Shown here piece after piece: positions 1 through 9,156 of a stretch of 23,858 nt of DNA. This DNA is from DASRHD01 sp035499715 (GTDB taxonomy: Bacteria; Verrucomicrobiota; Verrucomicrobiia; Opitutales; Opitutaceae). Each line of letters opens with the position of its first letter. Position 1 is the stretch's first letter. Location of the stretch: the NCBI GenBank assembly GCA_035499715.1, contig DATJYF010000178.1, forward strand, positions 1-23,858, written 5' to 3'. A model generated the notes under the pieces. That model had not been told where the DNA came from. It saw only the letters and a program-made list of their open reading frames with translations, and did no database searches. The translations under genes and the position numbers were made by a program.

Positions 1-65
1 GCCGGCAAAAACTGCCCGCGGTCCTCGGCGTGCTCGCCGGCATCGTCCTGACGCTCTTGGGCTAA
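1..65 (+). CDS. C-terminal end of a membrane-associated protein (5' truncated by window)
   Basis: Reading frame 3 is open from the window edge to a TAA at 63-65. It encodes a short basic stretch followed by a hydrophobic run rich in Val, Leu, Gly and Ile that ends right at the stop, which looks like a terminal transmembrane segment. The codons are GC-rich with G or C in most third positions, like the neighbouring core genes. Only about 20 residues are visible, so the family cannot be named. Confidence 0.4.
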   Translation, partial: RQKLPAVLGVLAGIVLTLLG

Positions 66-230
66 GCCGGGGCCGGGCCGGCGGCGACCGATTTGGTTCG
101 CCTTCCTGGAAAAGCCGTTTCCCGGCGAACAGCCTCTGGATACGCTGCACCCCGTCCTCGCCGAATCCGGCCTTCTTCGTGAAGGCCGCGATTCGGAGCG
201 TCCGCCGGCAGCAGGGTCAAGTCGCGCCCA
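66..230. other. Intergenic stretch with no recognisable feature
   Basis: This GC-rich segment lies between the end of the truncated plus-strand gene and the small minus-strand ORF. I see no convincing gene, RNA or terminator with a T-run. Open frames here show no family resemblance and are best read as by-products of high GC. Confidence 0.4.
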
Positions 231-416
231 TCAGTCGGCGCGCAGCCGGGACACTTCCGTCTGCGCGTGATCGATCTTTTCGAGCGCCTCGACAATGGCG
301 TGACCGGCCTCTCCGGAAAACTGTTGCACATCGTCGGCGATGACGGCGAGTGTCGCCCGTACGATCTGCAGATCTTCGTCCAGAATTTGCACGCTCAAGG
401 AATTTTGGGGCTCCAT
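231..416 (-). CDS. Small helical hypothetical protein, 61 aa
   Basis: A 61-residue ORF starts at ATG 416. The product is acidic, with alternating hydrophobic and charged residues that suggest one or two amphipathic helices, and it has no membrane segment. I do not recognise a family. A short AT-rich patch at about 440-480 lies upstream and could hold a promoter, but I cannot match a clean -35/-10 pair. No clear Shine-Dalgarno precedes the ATG, though that is common in this window. The sensible residue composition favours a real gene over a shadow ORF, but only moderately. Confidence 0.45.
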   Translation of the reverse strand: MEPQNSLSVQILDEDLQIVRATLAVIADDVQQFSGEAGHAIVEALEKIDHAQTEVSRLRAD

Positions 417-570
417 AGGCGGGTCTGACGCCCGCGCGAAAAAATAGTTTCCTCGATTTTCAACTTTATGCTTTTCGTGCAGTTTGCCGGCGCTACGGCC
501 GATTCTGGCGGTGGCGCAGCGCGGCGGCGGCCGCGTCGCAGACTTTTCCCGGCGGCCGTCAGCGCCGATC
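417..570. other. Intergenic region downstream of icd
   Basis: This stretch holds an AT-rich patch (about 440-480) set in GC-rich sequence. Just after the icd stop there are GC-rich inverted segments without a clear T-run. No terminator or RNA could be supported. Confidence 0.35.
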
Positions 571-1887
<1,317 letters not shown>

Positions 1888-1939
1888 TTGAAGACAGGTT
1901 TTGCGAAAGGGAAAGGCCGGCGACCGCGGGCCGGCGGTT

Positions 1940-3133
1940 TTATTTTTTCAGGCTGGCGCAGAATTTGGCGAGGCGGGCGACACCCCTGGCGATGGTCTCG
2001 TCGCCGGTCGCATAGCTGAGGCGAAGGTAACCCTCGGCGCCGAAGGCGCTGCCGGGGACGGCCGCGACCTTCTCCTGCTCCAACAGCCGGGCGCAGAAAT
2101 CCTGCGAGCTGAGCCCGAACGAGGCGATGTTGGGGAAAAGATAAAACGCCCCTTGCGCCAGCAGGCAGGACACGCCGGGAATCTTGTTGAGCTCGGCGTG
2201 GAGGAATTTCCGCCGGCGGTCGAAGGCGGCGAGCATGGGGGCGAGCGCGGCGCGGGCCTTTTCCTTTTCGCGCAGGGCGGCCAGCGCCCCATATTGCGCG
2301 AAGGTCGCGGCGTTGGAGGTCATCTGGCTCTGCAGCTCGCCCACCGCCTTGGCGATGGGCAGCGGCGCGACCAGCGTGCCGAGGCGCCAGCCGGTCATGG
2401 AAAAGGTCTTGGAAAATCCGGAGACGACGATGGTGCGGGCCTCGGCCTCGCGGCTGAGGATGGCGATGCAGGTGGACTTCGCGCCATCGTAAATCAGGTG
2501 TTCGTAGATCTCGTCGGACAAAATGTAGAGGCTGTGTTTCAGCGCCACGGCGACGAGCGCCTCGAGTTCGGCCCGCGAGTAGACCGCGCCGGTCGGATTG
2601 GAGGGCGAGTTGAGGACGAGCAGGCGGCTTTTGGGCGTGAGGGCGGATTCCAGCTGGGCGGGCGTGAGCTTGAAGCCGGAGGCGTCGGCGGCCAGCACGG
2701 CGCGCGGCGTGGCGCCGGCGAGCTTGGCCATCTCCGGATAACTCACCCAGTAAGGCGCCGGGATGATCACCTCGTCGCCCGGACTGCACACCGCCAGGAT
2801 GGCGAGATAACAGGAAAATTTTCCGCCGGGGCTGACGACCGTCTGCGCCGGCGTGATCTTCAGGCCGTAGTCGCCGGCGTATTTTTCCGCCAGCGCGGCG
2901 CGCAATTCCTCGATGCCGGGAGTGGCGGTATATTTCGTCTTGCCGGCGCGGAGCGCGGCGGCGCAGGCGTCCTTGATGAAGTCGGGCGTGTCGAAATCGG
3001 GCTCGCCCGCGGCGAAGCTGCAGACATCCTCCCCCGCCGCTTTGAGCGCCTTGGCCTTGGCGTCAATGGCGAGCGTCGGCGACGGCGCGATATTCTGGGC
3101 CCAAACGGACAATGGCGAAGTTGGAGTGCTCAT
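1940..3133 (-). CDS. PLP-dependent class I aminotransferase (aspartate aminotransferase type)
   Basis: A cytoplasmic fold-type I transaminase of about 397 residues. Visible landmarks (numbered from a TTG two codons upstream) are the N-terminal GEPDFDTP motif (45-52), the NPTG block with the cofactor-contacting Asn (181-184), the Asp that pairs with the pyridine nitrogen (209), the PLP lysine in SGFSKTFSMTGWR (Lys244), and a C-terminal RLSYAT arginine that binds the substrate carboxylate. Most similar in style to AspC/AspB-type enzymes converting aspartate and 2-oxoglutarate to oxaloacetate and glutamate, but substrate cannot be read from sequence. I prefer ATG 3133 over the TTG at 3139. It lies upstream of icd and is probably in the same transcript. 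Confidence 0.93.
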   Translation of the reverse strand: MSTPTSPLSVWAQNIAPSPTLAIDAKAKALKAAGEDVCSFAAGEPDFDTPDFIKDACAAALRAGKTKYTATPGIEELRAALAEKYAGDYGLKITPAQTVVSPGGKFSCYLAILAVCSPGDEVIIPAPYWVSYPEMAKLAGATPRAVLAADASGFKLTPAQLESALTPKSRLLVLNSPSNPTGAVYSRAELEALVAVALKHSLYILSDEIYEHLIYDGAKSTCIAILSREAEARTIVVSGFSKTFSMTGWRLGTLVAPLPIAKAVGELQSQMTSNAATFAQYGALAALREKEKARAALAPMLAAFDRRRKFLHAELNKIPGVSCLLAQGAFYLFPNIASFGLSSQDFCARLLEQEKVAAVPGSAFGAEGYLRLSYATGDETIARGVARLAKFCASLKK

Positions 3134-3233
3134 GCGCAAAGGCTCAACGACTAAACGGGCGGCTCGGCGGAACGCAAGTCCCGCCCGCGCGGATGTTTTT
3201 CCGCCGCGGCCGCACCCGCTGGGATCAGCCCGC

Positions 3234-3584
3234 CTAGCGTTTCTTCGAAACCCTGCCCCGGCCGGTTTTCGCGCCGTTCTTTTTGGCGGGCCTGACCGGG
3301 AGATTGTGGATGGCGACGCGCAGCAGCTCGCCCACGCTGACTTTCTTCTTCCGCGAATACTTCGCCAGCCTGTCCTTCACCTCCAGCGGCAGGCGGACGG
3401 AAATCTGCCGGTGGTTTTTTTGCGGGGCGTTGAACCCGTTGAAATCGAAGCCCGCGAGGGCCTCGCGCACCACCTCGCTGGTCGAACGCAGCGCCATGGC
3501 CCGCCGGCAGGCCTCGATTTTTGCGATCAGGTTGTGCGGAAGGTCGAACGTGAGCGGCAGATTGGTGGAGGAGTTTTTGGCCAT
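3234..3584 (-). CDS. Tandem ribbon-helix-helix DNA-binding protein
   Basis: A 116-residue basic protein that appears to contain two ribbon-helix-helix (CopG/Arc-type) units in one chain. Unit 1 spans about residues 9-45 (strand LPLTFDL, then two helices ending in SEVVREAL). Unit 2 spans about 59-96 (strand RQISVRLP, then helices ending in GELLRVAI). A Lys/Arg-rich tail follows. RHH proteins normally dimerise to form one binding unit, so two in one chain could act as a pseudo-dimer, as in F-plasmid TraY. No toxin gene is beside it; the neighbours are the aminotransferase 100 bases downstream and the divergent ABC ATPase. A regulator role is inferred. Confidence 0.75.
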   Translation of the reverse strand: MAKNSSTNLPLTFDLPHNLIAKIEACRRAMALRSTSEVVREALAGFDFNGFNAPQKNHRQISVRLPLEVKDRLAKYSRKKKVSVGELLRVAIHNLPVRPAKKNGAKTGRGRVSKKR

Positions 3585-3733
3585 GAGCGCTAAACGGGTT
3601 GCTGGAGGATTCCGCCTCGTAGCGGCAGGTTTGAGCTAGCCCGGCGGCACGCACGGGAGCAAGCAAAAGTTCGGCTTGGGATTGACTCACCGGATGGTTG
3701 ACAGATTTTTGCCTGTCCGCCTTCCGCCCGCTC
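3585..3733. promoter_or_regulatory. Divergent intergenic region between the RHH gene and the ABC ATPase
   Basis: About 150 bases separate two divergent starts, so both promoters should lie here. Two TTGAC-type hexamers on the plus strand (3682-3687 and 3698-3703) could be -35 elements, but neither has a good -10 at standard spacing. It is the natural place for the RHH protein to bind if it is autoregulated. That is inference; no clear operator palindrome was seen. Confidence 0.3.
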
Positions 3734-4873
3734 ATGGCCACCGTCGTCCTTGAAAATCTGGTCAAGATTTATCCCGAGAAAAACGGCCCTGGCGTGCGTG
3801 CGGTCAACAGCGCCAGTCTGACGGTCGTGGACCGCGAGTTCATGGTTCTGGTCGGGCCGTCGGGCTGTGGCAAGACCACGATCCTGCGTCTGATCGCCGG
3901 CTTGGAGGAGGTTTCCGGGGGCACCATTGCGATCGACGGCCGGGTGGTGAACGCCGTCCTGCCCAAGGACCGCGACATCGCCATGGTCTTCCAGAACTAC
4001 GCGCTTTATCCGCACATGACGGCCTATGACAACATGGCCTTCGGCCTGAAGGTGCGAAAGCTGCCCCAGGCCGAAATCGCAGCGCGGGTCCGCGAGGCCG
4101 GGGCCCTGCTCGGTCTGGAGAATCACCTCCACCGCAAGCCCCGCGCACTGTCCGGCGGGCAGCGCCAGCGCGTCGCGCTGGGCCGGGCCATTGTGCGCAA
4201 GCCGAAGGTCTTTCTTTTCGACGAACCGCTGTCGAATCTCGACGCCAAGATGCGTGTCGCCACCCGCGCCGAGATTTCACGGCTGCACAACCGCTTGGGC
4301 GCCACGATGATCTACGTCACACACGACCAGGTCGAGGCCATGACCATGGGCGACCGCATTTGCGTGATGAAGGACGGTGACATCATGCAGGTGGCCGAGC
4401 CGCTGGAGCTTTACAACCGGCCGGCCAACCTTTTTGTCGCCGGCTTCATCGGCAGTCCCGCGATGAATTTTTTCAAGGGCACGGTTCGCCGCGCGGAAAA
4501 TTTTTTGGAGTTCGTCGAGGACAACGCCGCCGGCCCGCCGCTCTCACTGCGCCTGCCCCCCGGCCTCGCCGCCTCGGCCGTGGCACTGGCCGACCGGCCC
4601 GCCATTCTCGGCCTGCGGCCGGAGGACATCACCGACGCGCCGGCCGGCGCGGCCGGGTTCGAAGCCCGGGTCGAACTCGCCGAGCCCATGGGCGCGGAGA
4701 CTTATCTGCACCTCAACACTGGCGCCTCCGCCTTTGTCGCCCGCGTGCATCCGGGCGGACATTATGCGCCGAACCAGACGGCGCAGGTTTTCCTCCGCGC
4801 CGAAAAAGTCCACTTGTTCGATCCCGCCACCGGACAGGCCGTTCCGCTGAGCCGCCCTACTCCACCGGCGTGA
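3734..4873 (+). CDS. ugpC: ABC transporter ATPase, MalK/UgpC/MsmK sugar-import type
   Basis: A 379-residue cytoplasmic ATPase that would energise an ABC importer for sugars or glycerol phosphate. Motifs in order: Walker A GPSGCGKTT (41-49), Q-loop Gln87, signature LSGGQ (139-143), Walker B VFLFDEP (159-165) and switch His197. A C-terminal TOBE/MalK-type regulatory domain follows from about residue 235. I chose ATG 3734 because the protein then begins at the conserved first strand; an upstream TTG would add 12 unconserved residues. No permease or binding protein is adjacent. Such orphan ATPases often serve several sugar importers, so the exact symbol (ugpC, malK or msmK) is uncertain. The 3' end overlaps the convergent LolA-like gene by 17 bases. 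Confidence 0.92.
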   Translation: MATVVLENLVKIYPEKNGPGVRAVNSASLTVVDREFMVLVGPSGCGKTTILRLIAGLEEVSGGTIAIDGRVVNAVLPKDRDIAMVFQNYALYPHMTAYDNMAFGLKVRKLPQAEIAARVREAGALLGLENHLHRKPRALSGGQRQRVALGRAIVRKPKVFLFDEPLSNLDAKMRVATRAEISRLHNRLGATMIYVTHDQVEAMTMGDRICVMKDGDIMQVAEPLELYNRPANLFVAGFIGSPAMNFFKGTVRRAENFLEFVEDNAAGPPLSLRLPPGLAASAVALADRPAILGLRPEDITDAPAGAAGFEARVELAEPMGAETYLHLNTGASAFVARVHPGGHYAPNQTAQVFLRAEKVHLFDPATGQAVPLSRPTPPA

Positions 4874-5720
4874 TGCGCTCCGGCGGCGGAGGCGGAGCGG
4901 TTTCAGTGAGCTGCGCCGGCGAAAAAATATCGTGTGGGAGCGTCAGCCCCAGCGCCGCTCCGGTCACGACGAAGCGCGTCTTGTTGCGCGTCACCTCGTC
5001 GCGCACATCGAAGCTTTTTGGGATCCATTTCTCGCCGATGCGCTTGAGTTCGAGCAGGGTGATGGTCTTGAGAACCTGTCCGCGGTCGCCGATGAGCTCC
5101 GCCTGCACCAGCGCGGTGAACTGCGTGTCGAGATAAACGCGCACGCCGGTGAGCGCGGGATATTTGGCCGCGAAGTCCGGCGGCGGCCGGAGCAGAAACC
5201 GGTGCGCGGGACGGCCCAGCACCCGCGTGAGGCCTTCGTAAACGAAATCCGGCCAGTAAAGAAACGGCCTCTCCAGATCGAACGCGGCCACATTCGTGTC
5301 CGCCACCGGTGCAAAAAGTGCGGAGGCATCCAGCGGACTGGGCGCCCCGGTGCCGTCCCATTTCCACACCGCGGGCGAAGGCCCATTCTGCACCAGCAGG
5401 CGTTCCTCCGTTTTTTTGGCTGGATCCGTGACCAGTTCGATCCGAGTGAGCGGACCCTGGTCGTTACTCGTGCCCCACTGGCGGCCGGTCAGCACGCGCT
5501 CCTCACCCCGGCGCGGCAGCACCTGCAGTTCGAATTCGAAAAAATAGTCGCCAGCGATGCCCTTGGCGCGAAACTCCTCCAGCACGCGCCGGCCTTCGGC
5601 CTGATCGGGCGGACTGAGCTGGACGTAATTCGGTTGCGGCAAAAACCGCTGCTGCGCGTGCGCCGCTCCGGCCAGGGCCAGCAGCGGCAGCAAAAATAAA
5701 AATTTCCGTGGATGAGGCAC
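4857..5720 (-). CDS. Secreted LolA-like (outer-membrane lipoprotein-sorting type) protein
   Basis: A 287-residue exported protein. Residues 1-22 form a signal peptide: basic start, Leu/Phe-rich core, Ala-His-Ala cleavage site. The mature part alternates beta-strand-like stretches, including an ELVTDP-type strand, a GRPAHRFLL strand about two thirds along and a KSFDVRDEVTRNKTRF strand near the end. This resembles proteins annotated as outer-membrane lipoprotein-sorting proteins, with a half-barrel LolA/LppX-like fold. The C-terminus is Pro-rich. A periplasmic lipid- or lipoprotein-handling role is inferred from the fold only. It follows secG by 26 bases, so co-transcription is likely. Confidence 0.65.
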   Translation of the reverse strand: MPHPRKFLFLLPLLALAGAAHAQQRFLPQPNYVQLSPPDQAEGRRVLEEFRAKGIAGDYFFEFELQVLPRRGEERVLTGRQWGTSNDQGPLTRIELVTDPAKKTEERLLVQNGPSPAVWKWDGTGAPSPLDASALFAPVADTNVAAFDLERPFLYWPDFVYEGLTRVLGRPAHRFLLRPPPDFAAKYPALTGVRVYLDTQFTALVQAELIGDRGQVLKTITLLELKRIGEKWIPKSFDVRDEVTRNKTRFVVTGAALGLTLPHDIFSPAQLTETAPPPPPERITPVE

Positions 5721-5729
5721 GGCTGCCGG

Positions 5730-5745
5730 CGCGCCTTCCGGCGCG
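5730..5745 (-). other. Intercistronic stem-loop between secG and the LolA-like gene
   Basis: A perfect 6-bp inverted repeat (CGCGCC/GGCGCG) encloses a 4-base loop. In the minus-strand transcript the loop reads GGAA, a GNRA tetraloop, so this should be a very stable hairpin. It lies in the 26-base gap and has no following U-run. It more likely affects translation or mRNA stability than termination. Confidence 0.5.
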
Positions 5746-5746
5746 T

Positions 5747-6217
5747 TCAGGGAGTTTTGGGCGGAGCGGCCGGCGTCGGCGCCGCGGGCGCTGGCGCGGT
5801 CGTTGCCGCCGGGCCCGCCACCGGTGCGGGCGCAGGCTGCTTGGCCATTTGCTGCTGAAGCTGCTTCAAAATTTCCGCTTGCACGTTGTTCGGCGCCGTC
5901 GAGGTGGGCGAAGTGGAAGCGGAGGCCGGCACCGGAATGTTCGGCAGTGCGCCGCCGGTCGCGGTGGCGCGCTGGCGCTGGTAGACATTGCCGAGGAAAA
6001 GCAGGAAGCTGAGCACAAAAAACGCGATGGCCGCCTTGATCGTGGCCCGGGAGAGGACGTTGCTGGTCTCGCCGCCGAAGGCCGACTCGGCCATGCCGCC
6101 GCCCATGGCCGCGCCCATGCCGCCGTCGGATTTTGCCGGCTGCATCAGCACCAAAAAGATGAGAATCACCGCAACGAAGATCAGGATAACAGTAAGGATG
6201 CCGAGGATTATGCTCAT
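5747..6217 (-). CDS. secG: Preprotein translocase subunit SecG
   Basis: SecG is the small inner-membrane subunit of the SecYEG export channel. The 156-residue product has two membrane helices (about residues 4-24 and 60-80). Between them is the characteristic cytoplasmic loop with QPAKSDGGMGAAMGGG and SAFGG, followed by VLSRAT, which is the family signature. I chose ATG 6217 because GAAAGG lies just upstream and the protein then begins at the first membrane helix; the longer frame to 6256 adds unconserved residues. The C-terminus carries a long Gln-rich then Ala/Pro-rich tail of roughly 70 residues, making it longer than the E. coli protein (110 aa). Confidence 0.93.
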   Translation of the reverse strand: MSIILGILTVILIFVAVILIFLVLMQPAKSDGGMGAAMGGGMAESAFGGETSNVLSRATIKAAIAFFVLSFLLFLGNVYQRQRATATGGALPNIPVPASASTSPTSTAPNNVQAEILKQLQQQMAKQPAPAPVAGPAATTAPAPAAPTPAAPPKTP

Positions 6218-6387
6218 GAACCTTTCATGACAGCAGACTCCGCCAAAGGTTGTCAATGCACCGTTCGCAACGGCAGTGCCGTGGCGAAGGAGGCGCCGAA
6301 GCTCCTGGTTGCCGCTGGCTTGCCGGATTTTAACCGAAGCGCGCCAAAGCCTTTGCGCTTTTGCACGGCGCGGATTTTATTTTCCCC

Positions 6388-7209
6388 ATGTTGCGCGCGT
6401 TCGGCAAACGAAGGCTGCTCCAGGGGATTGCTTTTGTTTTTATGCCGGCCACGTTGCTTCGGGCTCAGCCAGCCGCACCAGCTCCGGCCGCTTCGATTCC
6501 GGATTACGGCCGCATCGTCTGGCATGAGGCCGGTTATGTCTTCACCGCCCCGGTCCGCTGGGACCAGACCGACTGGCTCGAGTTTGGCGGCGCCACGGCC
6601 GCGGTCGCCGGCACCGCCGTGTTGCTCGACCAGCCGGTCCGGGACGCCGCGCGGCGAAACCGGGGAAGCACCGCGGAGCATTTCGCCAACAACTTCGAAC
6701 GCTTCGGCGCTGAATATTCCTTCGGCGTGATTGGTGCATTTTATCTGGGCGGACTCGCCGGGCGCGACGACCGCGCGAAAGTCGTGGCGGAGGACGGCCT
6801 GGCCGCCAGCCTGTTTTCCGGCAGTGTTGCCTTCGCCGTAAAGGAAGCCGCGGGCCGGAGCCGGCCAAACGCGAATCGCGGCGTGTTTCATTTTTCGCCT
6901 TTCAGCGGCAACGCCTCTTTTCCCTCCGGCCACGCCACCCAGGCTTTCACCGTGGCCTCGGTGATCGCGGCGCACTATGACGACAATCCATGGATCGATT
7001 CCGCCGCCTATGGCCTGGCCGCGCTGGTCGGCGTCGCGCGCATTGACCACAACGCCCATTTTGCCTCGGACGTGCTGGCAGGCGCGCTGCTCGGCAACGC
7101 CGTCGGCCGGATGGTCGTTCACTACCGCGCCTCCGCGCCGTCCAACGTTTCCTTCTCTCCGGTCATCGCGCCCTGCTTCGCCGGTTTTTCCGTGGGCCTG
7201 ACGTTCTGA
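6388..7209 (+). CDS. Secreted PAP2-family (type 2 phosphatidic acid phosphatase) enzyme
   Basis: A 273-residue acid-phosphatase-fold enzyme. All three PAP2 signature blocks are present: K(x6)RP at Lys152-Pro160, PSGH at 179-182, and R(x5)H(x3)D at Arg218, His224 and Asp228. His182 and His224 are the expected general acid and nucleophile. Residues 1-26 look like a signal peptide or anchor, so the active site is likely periplasmic. Substrates could be lipid phosphates such as phosphatidate or undecaprenyl pyrophosphate, which sequence alone cannot settle. ATG 6388 was preferred over TTG 6361 because it gives a clean signal peptide. It diverges from secG across about 170 bases. Confidence 0.88.
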   Translation: MLRAFGKRRLLQGIAFVFMPATLLRAQPAAPAPAASIPDYGRIVWHEAGYVFTAPVRWDQTDWLEFGGATAAVAGTAVLLDQPVRDAARRNRGSTAEHFANNFERFGAEYSFGVIGAFYLGGLAGRDDRAKVVAEDGLAASLFSGSVAFAVKEAAGRSRPNANRGVFHFSPFSGNASFPSGHATQAFTVASVIAAHYDDNPWIDSAAYGLAALVGVARIDHNAHFASDVLAGALLGNAVGRMVVHYRASAPSNVSFSPVIAPCFAGFSVGLTF

Positions 7210-7236
7210 GGCCGGTGGACAAGGGGCTCGTGCCGG

Positions 7237-9147
7237 CTAGATGGAATAATCCTCGCCTGGCGCGGCGCCGCCGCTTCCGCCGGTTTGCTGCTGCTGGTGA
7301 CGGCTGTCGTAAAAAATGCGCACATCCGCCTTTTGTCCGCCGGCGCCGTCCGCATGCAGCAGCTGCGAGGCGCGCTTGAGCGCCTTCCGCGTGCTCATGG
7401 TCGGATTGGCCTCGGCCGGAAAGACGTTTTCCGCCCCCATCTGGGCGAGCAGACCGCTCCGCTGCAGGACGCGCAGGACGTCGGCGTTGCAGCCGCTGAT
7501 GATGAGATGCCGGCCGGTCTGGCGCAGATAATCGTGCAGCGTCTCCATCGCCATGACGGTGGAGGCGTCGAGATGGCGCGCATTTTTCATGCGCAGGATG
7601 AAGACGCGGATGTTCTCATCCTCCGCCTGCCGGCGCAGGTGCTCTTGGAAAAGATCAGCCGCGCCGAAAAACAGGTCGCCCTCGACGTGGATGATGGAGA
7701 TCTGCGGATTGGGCCGCTTGGCCGGATCGGCCAGCTCGGCGAGGACGCCGCTTTCGTTGAACGTGTATTCGACCAGCGAGGGCGTGCTGGTTTTTTGCAA
7801 AAACAACGCCAGAGCGACGCCGATGCCGACATAAATGGCGGTGTCGAGCTTGAGAAACAGCGCGGCGGCCAGCGTGGCGAGGAATACGATCGCGTCGGAG
7901 CGGGTGGAGTTGGTGGCCACGCGGATTTGCGCGCGGTTGATCAGCTTGTAGCCCACGCGCATCAGGTGCGCGGCGAGCGCGGCGACCGGGATGTAATTGA
8001 AAACCGGCGTGACGAAGAAAAGGATCAGCAGCACGACCACGCTGCTCAGCATGGAGGATAATTGCGAGGCCGCGCCGCTTTGGTAGTTCACCGCCGAACG
8101 CGTGAACGACGAGGAACCGGGCGTCATCCCAAACAGTCCGGCGGCGATGTTGCCCGCGCCCATGCCCATCAGCTCCTGGTTGGGATCGAGGTGCTGACCG
8201 CTCTTGGCCGCGAGCGACTTGGTGATGGCTGTGGCCTCGAGCATGCCGATGATTGCGATGGCGATGGCCGTGCTGGCCAGGAACGGCAACGCCTGCATCT
8301 GCACGTGTGCCGACGGCAGGCCGGCAAACGAGGGCAGCGAGGCCACCAGGGCGCCTTCATCCTCTACCATCCGGAACGGAACGGATTTCAGCTGAAAGAT
8401 ATGATCAAGGAGGACGAAATGGGCGAAAAGCCGGGCGCAGACGCCGAGCAGCGCCAGTCCGATCAGCGCCTCCGGCCAAGTCTTGCGGTAGGCGTGAATG
8501 CCCTCAAAAATCGCCAGCGTGAGCAACCCAATGCCGATGGCCCACCAGGAAATGTCGGCGTGCGAAATTGCTTTCACAATTTCATCGAGAACCTCGGCGA
8601 AGCTCTGCCCGGCCGGCGCATGGAAGCCCAGAAAATTCGGCGTCTGGCTGGCTATGAGCAGGATGCCGATCGCCGCGGTATAGGCGACGACGACCGACCG
8701 CGAAATAAATTTCGTGATTTCTCCGAAATTGAGCAGCCCGGCGAGAAACTGCACCACGCCGATCAAAAAGGCCAGATAGGCCGCGAGCGCCAGCGGGTGG
8801 AGGCCCAGGCCGGCGTTGGCCGCGACCGTCGCCGCCGTGATCAGACAGACCGAGGTGGTCGGGCCGAAGACGTGATGATGCGACGAAAAAAACAACGCGC
8901 TGACAAAGCCGCCGATCACGACGGAAAAAATGACGTACATCGGCGGCACGCCCATGATGAGCGCGAAGCCGATCGCCTGAGGAATCGAGACGAGCGTGAG
9001 CGTGGCCCCCGCGATCAGGTCGTGCCGCAACTTGTCCCACGAGTACTGCCGGAACTCGGCCAGAAACGGCAGGCGCAGCTTGAACATCTTGGCCCGCAGG
9101 GCCGAGGCGTCCGACAAGGTCTCCCTGAAAACGTCCCCCGCATCCAT
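7237..9147 (-). CDS. SulP-family anion transporter with C-terminal STAS domain
   Basis: A 636-residue inner-membrane SLC26/SulP transporter. Membrane segments run from about residue 45 to 450, with the family-typical early SIPQAIGFALIMGVPP region (54-69) and the conserved GMTPGSSSFTRSAVN block (340-354). A cytoplasmic STAS domain covers about 482-595, with the HLDAST motif (525-530) that in anti-sigma antagonists holds the phosphorylated Ser. A low-complexity Gln/Gly tail ends the protein. Substrate could be sulfate, bicarbonate or another small anion. The start is 9 bases after the parB stop, so it is probably the last gene of the der-to-sulP run. Confidence 0.93.
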   Translation of the reverse strand: MDAGDVFRETLSDASALRAKMFKLRLPFLAEFRQYSWDKLRHDLIAGATLTLVSIPQAIGFALIMGVPPMYVIFSVVIGGFVSALFFSSHHHVFGPTTSVCLITAATVAANAGLGLHPLALAAYLAFLIGVVQFLAGLLNFGEITKFISRSVVVAYTAAIGILLIASQTPNFLGFHAPAGQSFAEVLDEIVKAISHADISWWAIGIGLLTLAIFEGIHAYRKTWPEALIGLALLGVCARLFAHFVLLDHIFQLKSVPFRMVEDEGALVASLPSFAGLPSAHVQMQALPFLASTAIAIAIIGMLEATAITKSLAAKSGQHLDPNQELMGMGAGNIAAGLFGMTPGSSSFTRSAVNYQSGAASQLSSMLSSVVVLLILFFVTPVFNYIPVAALAAHLMRVGYKLINRAQIRVATNSTRSDAIVFLATLAAALFLKLDTAIYVGIGVALALFLQKTSTPSLVEYTFNESGVLAELADPAKRPNPQISIIHVEGDLFFGAADLFQEHLRRQAEDENIRVFILRMKNARHLDASTVMAMETLHDYLRQTGRHLIISGCNADVLRVLQRSGLLAQMGAENVFPAEANPTMSTRKALKRASQLLHADGAGGQKADVRIFYDSRHQQQQTGGSGGAAPGEDYSI

Positions 9148-9156
9148 GGGTCACGC

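Noticed and set aside
1916..1936. GCCGGC inverted repeat between the aminotransferase and icd as a terminator
   Set aside because: The T-rich tract follows on the plus strand, where no gene ends; on the coding strand there is no U-run.
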